Origin: Microplitis mediator
Lineage: Eukaryota > Arthropoda > Insecta > Hymenoptera > Braconidae
Assembly: GCF_029852145.1 (NCBI RefSeq)
Contig: NC_079969.1
Location: 11,656,001 to 11,720,000, forward strand
Direction of reading: 5' to 3'
Length of the DNA stretch: 64,000 nucleotides
Shown here one piece after another: positions 56,296 through 64,000 of this stretch (the first letter of the stretch is position 1; each line of letters starts with the position of its first letter). Under the pieces are notes generated by a model. It saw nothing but the letters and a program-made list of their open reading frames with translations. It was not told the DNA's origin and did no database searches. The translations under genes and the position numbers were made by a program.

Positions 56296-57294
56296 AAGGT
56301 AAAAGCACCAATTATTGACAGGGGTCCAATTATTGACATCCTATCTTATTTGAAGGTATATGTAATTACCTACTATATTAATCATAATCGTATACATTTA
56401 TAAACAATCTTTATAGTTAAAAAATTGAAAAAATATTATTGTTAATGAAAAATATCCAACATTTATTTATAAAAAAAATTAAATTTATTCGTGTCTATAA
56501 ATACAGCTCGTCAATTTTCTTAACTATTCTGGTTAGAAAAGCAGTCTGTTAAAACGATGATTTTTAATTATTTTTTCATCTAATCACATCAACTGGTTTT
56601 CTTATAAAGAAATAAAATATGAAAAATTATTAATATGATAGAGTTACAGTAAATTTCATGATTTTTAATTTTAAAACAGTGGATGTGAATAATTAGTACA
56701 TAATATTGAAGTTGTATCTTATATTGACAGGTTAGTAGACAGCGGCATAACCTCGCTTGTTTAAAAATTTTTTAAACATTAGTCTGTTACAAACCATAAC
56801 GACAATTCCGGCGAACCTACGCTGTCATATATTTACTATTGAATTGTTATAAAAAAAGTGATTAATTGATTTTAATTTTAGTTTGATTGAAAAATATTTT
56901 GAATAGTTTCGTGATTAAAATTCGTTCAATTAATTTAACAATAATTAATAAATTAGAAATTATTTAGATACTTTATTTCTTACATTTATTTCTACAGATT
57001 AATGACGCATGCGCATTATGGGTGTCAATAATTGGAGCAATAGCATGTCAATAGTTAGATCAGTCGAGTTTTTAACCTGTCAATAATTGGTGTATCCTGG
57101 TTATTTATTTCATCACTTGAAATTAATTAGTAAATCTAATTTATTATCATCAAAAAGCATGAATTTGATTAGTTAAAAGATTAATTAAGACAATGTTAAA
57201 ATCCAAATTCAATAATTTTAATCGTTAATACGGTAAAAAAAAATGAAATTATAGTCTTGTCTCTTATAGTGTCAATAATTGGTGCTTTTACCTT
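56296..57294. mobile_element. R-family element with AAGGTAAAAGCACC ends
   Basis: AAGGTAAAAGCACCAATTAT start, inverse ATAATTGGTGCTTTTACCTT end, with further TGTCAATAATTGG words inside (56335, 57027, 57080). AGAT occurs near both outer edges. No coding remnant seen. Confidence 0.78.
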
Positions 57295-57334
57295 AGATCA
57301 ATAATTTTCGAGCTCCCGCTATAATATAAAATTT

Positions 57335-58570
57335 TTCAAAAAAATCTGAAAAAAAGTTGACCCTCTGGACCAACACAAAAGTTCCAGCTGTTTCCGAACC
57401 CTCTGTGCTCGCTCAAAAATTACTCGTAAATTTTTGAACTCTTCGAGCTCAAAAAACGGTTGGACCGAATGAAAGTACATTTCACTGAAAAAAGGTAATT
57501 TTTGCCCGATACGTCTTCAGAATGAATTAAATGATATGCGCGTTCTCATTAATAGGGCTTCTTATTAAGACTTAAATTCGATTTAATTTTGAAACAAATC
57601 GGTCGCGCGAACGTCGAGTTATGCGACAAAAACCACATGGTTTTTTTTTTTAATTTTTATCTTTTGAATAACTTGGAAAATGCTTAACCGATCAACTTCA
57701 AGATCTGGCCAGTTCTAAGTCTTGGTAAGCCTTTCAATTGCCGCCTGTACGTTCAAATCAAGTGATTCGTTATCATCTAAAAGTGTAATTGAGCTCTATG
57801 AAAATAATATAATAGAATGTAGTAAATCATTTGTATCATATTCATAGTTCGAATAAACAATAACATTAAGTAATTTAAAATGCAGCGTTTATAAAGTATA
57901 TTATATATTTTTTATTTTCATGAGACAACATTTTTAAGTACCTTATTTGATATATTTTTTTCTAAGCAGAATGAAAGATAATAAAAATGTTATAGTTATT
58001 AATCGTTAACGTTTGCCTAAAGACAATAAACTTACCACTAAAACTGAAGAGATTTCACTATAATTTAAGTATTAAGCTAATATTTATTCTTGAGGCAATG
58101 AAATGGTTATTTTTATTTACTATTCATATCAAATGTTTACATCTATTTACTCTAACAAATTCTCTTTCTGCGTTACTATTAATTTGTTTTTAATTAATCG
58201 ATATATTTAGCAACTTTATTATACTAATAATGATATCTAAATTTCTCAATAAACATTAATAATACAACAACAGAAAAAGTATACCCAGAGGTGGTAAATA
58301 AAATTAGCACGGACTTGACACTAAACGGGTGCTTACATTTATCCATCTGCGGTTCTTTGATGACTTTTTCTTAAAAACGAAAAGCCAAGAACACCCCGAA
58401 TATCTCATAGCTTAGTCGTATCTGTTCTCACCGTCTTTTGATGTTGCATTATCGACCTTCTTATATACACTCATGCAATTTTTTATGTGTTTTAAACTCC
58501 TCTATCAATATGAATCTCAACTCTGATGACTGTTTTCGACTTGAAGTTTTTTAAGAAAATTTTACATTCA
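57335..58570. other. Decayed D-like repeat, then unique DNA
   Basis: 57340-57790 has GTTGACCCTCTGGACC, TTTTTGAACTCTTCGAGCTC and GATCAACTTCAAGATCTG-type phrases of the D family. 57.8-58.57 kb is unique with no gene seen. Confidence 0.45.
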
Positions 58571-58574
58571 CTGT

Positions 58575-58860
58575 TATAAGTCGGGAGTGAATTATTGGGA
58601 GTGATTACGGATTTTTAAAGAAAATCACTCCACATACAGAGTAAATAGGGAGTTTTTTTTTCCACTGGAGTGATTTTGGAGTGACGTGGATTTTATTTCA
58701 ATCCGTATTCAATACGATTTGGAGTTTCAATATAAAATTAAACTTCCCTTTGGAGTGAATTTTATTCCAAGGGGATTAAATAATTACACGGTCATTCGCT
58801 TTACATTCACTCCGGATTTATTCCACATTCACTCTGCAAATTCTTTACATTAAAGTTAAA
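58575..58860. mobile_element. F-family repeat, diverged copy F3
   Basis: TCGGGAGTGAATTATTGGGA start and GGATTTATTCCACATTCACT end, with GGAGTGA words in both orientations. Confidence 0.55.
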
Positions 58861-60025
58861 ATGTAATTGTGAATATAAATTTACATAATGGAGACGTTGG
58901 CAAATTGAATTATGTATTTGCTCATACGTTTTTGGTCGGATAAACGCCAGTTTTGGACCTCTACCTTTTCTAGGATATCTGGATTTTTAGTTTAGGTTTG
59001 TAAACTTTTTCGTCACATGGCAAAGGCTCTATTTTCTATAATGGAAAAGAAATCTCCATAGTTAAACTTGACAAGAGACAAGAGTAGTTTTAACTCTCGA
59101 CCTTGTTCTCTTTTCCTTATACTGAAGATGCGTTGAGATGTTTCTTGAGATGCTTCTTTCAATCCCTACATTTTAAGTCTTTCCAGATGCTAACCATTCA
59201 CTAAGCCGAAACAAATGTAGGGAAATTCATATTCTTTTGAATGCATCTATGGAATGCTTCTCTTTTCGATACTTCCCGGATCACAATATTATTATTATTT
59301 CAAATTTATCGATATAATTATTTAAAACAATGAAATATTTGTTATTTAAGTAGCAGAAAGAGAAAATATACTGATACTTACTTTGATGTGAGAGATAAAA
59401 TTTTTCATTGATCGGTTTATAGATCAAATTCAAAATTTCTGTATCTGAGATATTGATTGTCGCATTAAATTTTTTCAAACTAAACCATCTTGTTTTTTTG
59501 AAAGCTACTATTTATTTATACTACTATTATATTAATGATATTGCTAGCATTAAGTAATACGTCGACTCATTGCTGCTTTTAAAAATAATTATTTAAATGT
59601 TCAAATGTACGTGCACGTTAAAAATGGTATAGTTAAATTTACCACAGTCGGGGATACATATACTACACTGACCAGTAATATAGGATAGAATTTACGCATA
59701 GTAACGATTACTAGCTCATTGTGGTACAAAAAGTGCTGTAGTAACATCTACTACTATCATTAGTAACAACCATCAGTAAAAACAACTCCTTAGTAAATGA
59801 CAGATGTGGTTCTTACTACAACGTAGTTTAAAACTTTTTATCTTAACTTTATTCATTAAATATATACTAATTGGTATTCATTATTTGTCAGGGTATTTGA
59901 AAAGCTTTAAAAATTTGAAATTTATTTCACATTGTTCGCACAAAGACTTTTTAGATATATTAAAATAGATTTGTAAATAACTAATCCAGAATATCATACG
60001 GACAAAGTTTTTAAAATAGATTTTG
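58861..60025. other. AT-rich DNA, no gene seen
   Basis: 59640-59830 has many TAGTAA/TTACTA words and may be an old repeat. The frame 59281-59478 is unrecognised. Confidence 0.4.
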
Positions 60026-60182
60026 CACACCTCAATCACAAACGCGCTGTGTGTGCCTTATTAAGAAATAATTTCAACCCGGTATTGAGTCGATTCAATA
60101 TTCCAATAATTTAACATAAATTATTTTAATCCAAGAAGTCGGTGCTGTCAGTTGTTACGTATGAATCTTCTAAGCCATGATA

Positions 60183-60660
60183 CACTGTAAAAAATCGGGA
60201 GTGAATCCAGATTTGATTTCAACCCGAATTCACTCCGCCACTCGGAGTTCCGGAGTTTTAAAAAAAATCACTCCGCATACAAAGTGAATTGTGAGATTTT
60301 TTTTTAGCGGAGTAATCTCGGAGTGACGCGGATTTTATTTCACACCCAACTCACTCCGGTCCGGAGTTTTAACATTTAAATGGATTTATATTAAACTGTT
60401 AAACAGTGAGTGTGTGCGAGTGTATGTATGTGTGCGTGTGAGCGAGAGCGAAGGTGTGTGTGCGTGCGGGTGTCTGTATGCGCGTGTGTGTGCACGAGTG
60501 TGTGTGCATGTGTGTGTGTGTGCCTGTGTGCGAATGTGTGCGTGCGTGTATGTGCGTATCAGCTGATCAGTCATGTAATACGCGAGTTTTTACTTCGATT
60601 TTATTTAGTTTAGTTATTATTTATTAACAATATTTTTAAAACTTCTCTCCGGAGTGAATT
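60183..60660. mobile_element. F-family repeat, copy F2
   Basis: CACTGTAAAAAATCGGGAGT start, GTGACGCGGATTTTATTTC core, a GT-rich block, and a CTCCGGAGTGAATTTC end near 60660. Very similar to F1. Confidence 0.7.
60403..60557. repeat. GT-rich cryptic microsatellite
   Basis: Imperfect GT/GC repeats in F2. The Cys/Val and His/Thr frames over it (60386-60613) are artefacts. Confidence 0.95.
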
Positions 60661-61260
60661 TCATATAAAATAATAAATTGGCCTAATTTTTCTTCGTTCA
60701 CTTACAAAGCTTTTTTCGCAAGAACTCTTTGAAAATATCTATCTAAATCCTTTTTGATGAATTGTATTTAATAAAAAAAATTTTAATCGGTCGAGTCATG
60801 TGGGGCATGTAAACGCAGTAGGTAAGTGCGCTCAAACCCATGCATTTCAACCCGAAATAAATGGGTTTGCGCACACTTACCTACAGCGCACACTTGCCTT
60901 GCATGACTCTAATTAATGAAAAAATTAGCTGCCATTTTTTATTTTTATTGTTACTTTTTTTTTCTTTCATCAACTATTTTCAGCAGCACTATTATGTGAT
61001 AGTAGGATTAAAAAAAATAAAAAAGCGAGATACTACAGTAAAAATTAATTCTAAAACAGGCTACTACATTTGTCGACGCGATGACCACAAAATGTAGCTC
61101 AATTAATACTAGTTAAGTGTGGTAAATTTAACTCCGTCATTGTTTCACGTGTACATACAAACAAACTTGACCAAAAATAAAAATTGAATAAAACTATTTG
61201 ATGAAATTATTCAAGTTAATACACTCTAAATAACATCATAATTGTTTATTAAAATGTGCG

Positions 61261-61448
61261 TCCTATATCACATGGATAGATAGATAGATAAATATATTTA
61301 TTTGATCCTAGAGCCGTAGCTCTCTGAAGACTATCAAAAAATACAAAAAAATTTTATAAAATATAGACATGTGTATGTTTTACATTTTTAACAAAAAAAA
61401 TTAATTAATTAATTATTAATATTCAAAAAATGATCAAAATAAGCAATC
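61261..61448 (-). mobile_element. LINE 3' UTR with GATA-type tail
   Basis: This is the untranslated tail of the dead LINE. Read on the minus strand it is AT-rich, passes a GAGCTACGGCTC palindrome and ends in short TCTA repeats (GATAGATAGATA on the + strand, 61263-61276). Short tandem tails instead of poly(A) are known in several LINE clades. Confidence 0.65.
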
Positions 61449-61855
61449 TTAAATTCTATAATAGTTTGCGTTGTCGTTAGTTCTGGCGGTAAAGAATTTC
61501 ATACATATACCATGAATTAAAAACGAGTCTTCATCTATTGTTGATCTACATTTTGGTATTCTTAAGTAGTCTTGCTTAATATCTCCTCTATGTGACAAAA
61601 CAGGCAGAAACTCCAATTTCGATCTAAATATTTGACTAAAGTTCAAATGTATTTCTTTGTAAAATAGGCAAGCAATAAAAAAATCTCTCCTTGATTTTAA
61701 CTTTAACCAACCTAATCTTTTAAAATACGCACTGACATGTTCAAACTTAGCAATTTTATAAATGAATCTAACACACGCATTCAGTTTCCTTTGTAATTAC
61801 AGTTGTAATCTATTTGTAATTTTAGTAAAAGCTGCAGCACAATAATTAAAAATAG
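61449..61855 (-). pseudogene. Dead LINE (non-LTR retrotransposon) ORF2 C-terminus
   Basis: Read leftward from about 61853, the frame gives IFNYCAAAFTKITNRLQL, an in-frame stop, LQRKLNACVRFIYKIAKFEHVS, a GWL..KSRRDFF segment, LSHRGDIKQDYLRIPKC and an SFLIHGICMKF end, closing at TAA (61449). This is the layout of the C-terminus of Jockey/CR1-like reverse transcriptases (LQxxxNxCVRFI, LGWL..RR, YLxIP..R). Reverse transcriptase and endonuclease are missing, so it is a 5'-truncated dead copy. Its 3' end is the GATA-rich tail at 61261. Confidence 0.8.
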
Positions 61856-62008
61856 AGAGGTTGCCATAATATTATGGTAACGATTACTATAATATATATG
61901 GGTGCCGTTCCTATAATCAACATTTCAAAAAAACCGGTTAACCATGCATTATGGGAATCATTCCCATAATATATTGTAATTGTTACCATAAATTTCTCTC
62001 CGTGTAAT
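61856..62008. mobile_element. Small palindromic element next to the LINE
   Basis: AGAGAGGTTGCCATAATATT start and GTTACCATAAATTTCTCTCC end, with CCATAATATATGGG-type words inverted inside. Related in its end to the I family. Confidence 0.6.
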
Positions 62009-62370
62009 GAAATATACTTACAATTATAATTACAATTGTAGATACCAAATTTTACAGTTTCTAATGTATTTTTAATGGAATGAAACTTTATTATGAATGA
62101 GACGCTATTAAAAACTGAAAAAAGTTTTATATAAAAATGTAGTAATCACTACGTCTTAGAAATGATGTATTTTTTACAGTTTCGGAGTAGAGAGACTTTA
62201 CTCAATATTTGAAACTGTAATTTTTACCATAATTCTATGCTGTCTTCATGCTACTGTTACTTTAGTAATTTTTCCATAAAATTTCAATGAAAAAAATACC
62301 GTGAAATTTTCCAAGTGTATACAGATTAATAAAAAAACCGGATAAAACAAATCTTCAGATTTAGAATAAA

Positions 62371-63386
62371 TACACGGAAAAAAATGAACTATAGAAATTG
62401 AGAACGACAAGTAATATAATGATAAAGTGATCAGTAAAAATTGTAATTCTAAATAGTAATTTTTTCGTTTCCTGCATGAAAATAATGTATAGTTCTAAAG
62501 TATACTACAAAGTATAGCCATGTGTATACTTTCTATAAATGCGACAAAATATCTCATAAGTGAGTTATAACATGTGATACTTAGTTATTATAAATTTAAG
62601 ATATAATTAATTGTATAGTATTACATATACGTAAACTATACCTTAATGTATACTTTCCAATATATTCGAAATTTATAAACTAAACTATAGTTGATCGAAG
62701 ATATTTATGACAGAAGTAGAAAATATAATAATCGATATACATTGCAAATCTATCAACGAGTATATCTCAAATATATAAAAGAAGTATAAAAAAAAGTATA
62801 CAAATTAGTATAGCTCAGAAAAACGAAAATTATATCGGTCGAAAATAAAATTATCTTCATAAAATTTATCTCTCAAGACGATTTCTTCTTACTCCAAAAC
62901 AACTTAGGTCTTGATCAGAATTTTCTCCTGAGAATTCCGATATAATTAGAGTATACTGATTGTATATAATTTTTATTATATAATTCAGGTATAGTTTAGC
63001 TTATACAAAATTTATATAACTCAGCGTATATAAAATTATAAATCTTACTTATACTGATAAAGTATAATCAAGTATATCAAAACGGCAAAAAATAGTAGCA
63101 TGAAAATATATTGGGAATTATATATTGAAATCTAATTTTATACATACAATTATAATTTGAGATATACTTTTCGCCTTTGAACCTTTTTTATGCGGGTTAT
63201 GATTAAAACGTGAATAATTGAAAAATAAGTATGAAAATTTATTAAAAATCGTAACTGATACTTAGAAAATTGACGACACGTATTATAAAATGTATTATTT
63301 GGAATGTCAAAATTCCCCATAATGACACCCGGGTTTCGGGTTATAATTTCAAACACTAATTCTTAAAGTTTATTTTTTTCCGTGTA
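62371..63386. mobile_element. O-family foldback element with TACACGGAAAA ends
   Basis: TACACGGAAAAAAATGAACT start, inverse AAGTTTATTTTTTTCCGTGTA end. The interior is full of GTATAC/AGTATA words. No target duplication is evident. Frame 63150-63356 is unrecognised. Confidence 0.65.
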
Positions 63387-64000
63387 CGTACGCACGCACA
63401 TACACATTAAAAATTAGCAGCGAAAGCTTTATAAAGAATAACAATTTACAATGCACTGAAAAATATGTGCAGTGAGCATATTATTTTTTATTGTTGTTTT
63501 AATGATAAATTTTACTAAATGTAGTTCTTATACTTTAATGTCGGTTAATAGTTCAAATTGAAGACACTAAAGTCAATAATGAAACTTTCATGAACATTTA
63601 TTATGAAAACAAATATAAAATATTTTCATTAAGCTCGTCGAAAACTCAGTATCTAATTTCCATAAGAAAAATTTCTCCATGTAAGTAAAATCGAAAAAGT
63701 TTCTATGGTCACAAAGTGATTGATACTTTTTTTTCCTTCATGTACCTGTTCCGTCGCGTATATCAAGGTCGATTCGAAGCTTCTATATTGACTGAGAAAA
63801 TATACAAAAATCTGGCGTCGCACAGATAGGGGATAAGATAATTCCAACAATGTTTTTATTTAGTCTGGTATGATAATATTTTAACATAATAATCTTTTCA
63901 ACTTACATTAAGATTTATTCGTAATCGGTAATTATATTTATATAGTCGATTATCGCCAATTAAGACTTATTATTTTTACAATCAATTAGTGCGTCAAAAT
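63387..64000. other. AT-rich DNA at the right edge
   Basis: No gene or repeat recognised. The frame 63653-63850 has no recognisable content. Confidence 0.45.

Larger units (their letters stand above)
60026..61050. mobile_element. J-family element, copy J2, split by an F repeat
   Basis: CACACCTCAATC start at 60026. GTGCTGTCAGTTGTTACGTA near 60145 and ATCAACTATTTTCAGCAGCAC near 60970 match J1. An F element interrupts it at about 60183-60665. The right end is not found. Confidence 0.6.

Noticed and set aside
60386..60613. Cys/Val-rich frame resembling a cysteine-rich protein
   Set aside because: Encoded by a GT/GC microsatellite.

Overview
The window is a 64 kb piece of AT-rich, repeat-laden arthropod DNA. 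The only complete and clearly recognisable protein gene is crocodile (croc), the insect FoxC forkhead transcription factor, at 13.05-14.59 kb on the + strand. Its forkhead domain matches the FOXC family over its whole length. AT-rich intergenic DNA, tRNA-derived SINE-like repeats, short introns and a croc gene with one 83-bp intron point to an insect. A hymenopteran, perhaps a parasitoid wasp, is a guess from general sequence character and is not proven here.

Layout. 0-9.8 kb is almost solid nested transposon: foldback elements with hAT-like 8-bp target duplications, GGCCCAAG-rich elements with 3-bp duplications, and a 2.95-kb composite that encloses an exon-like sequence. 9.8-12.4 kb is mostly unique AT-rich DNA. 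12.4-15.8 kb is the croc promoter, gene and 3' region. 16.9-21.3 kb holds more foldback elements. 21.3-31 kb is mixed unique and SINE-bearing DNA with two GC-richer islands. 29.0-35.7 kb carries a tentative three-exon gene for a small secreted protein, whose second intron is filled by a triply nested element with 70/140-bp satellite-like arrays. 36.9-48 kb is another nested transposon block. 48-64 kb is a mix of unique DNA, a degenerate element with the C-terminus of a transposase, further foldback elements, a dead LINE 3' end, and CA/GT-rich microsatellites.

The most interesting signal is at the end of croc. The spliced frame ends at a TGA, but the same frame stays open for 49 more codons to a tandem TGA-TAA. 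A perfect 10-bp stem with a three-base loop starts 9 bases after the first stop. The extra 49 codons look protein-like and include an IKQE SUMO-type motif. This arrangement fits programmed stop-codon readthrough, or a missed splice isoform.

A second theme is that several structurally different repeat families share CCC...GGG ends. A transposase relic with the same kind of ends sits at 50.4-51.8 kb, so it could mark the source of their mobility. Most short open frames outside croc lie in microsatellites or inside these repeats and are not genes.
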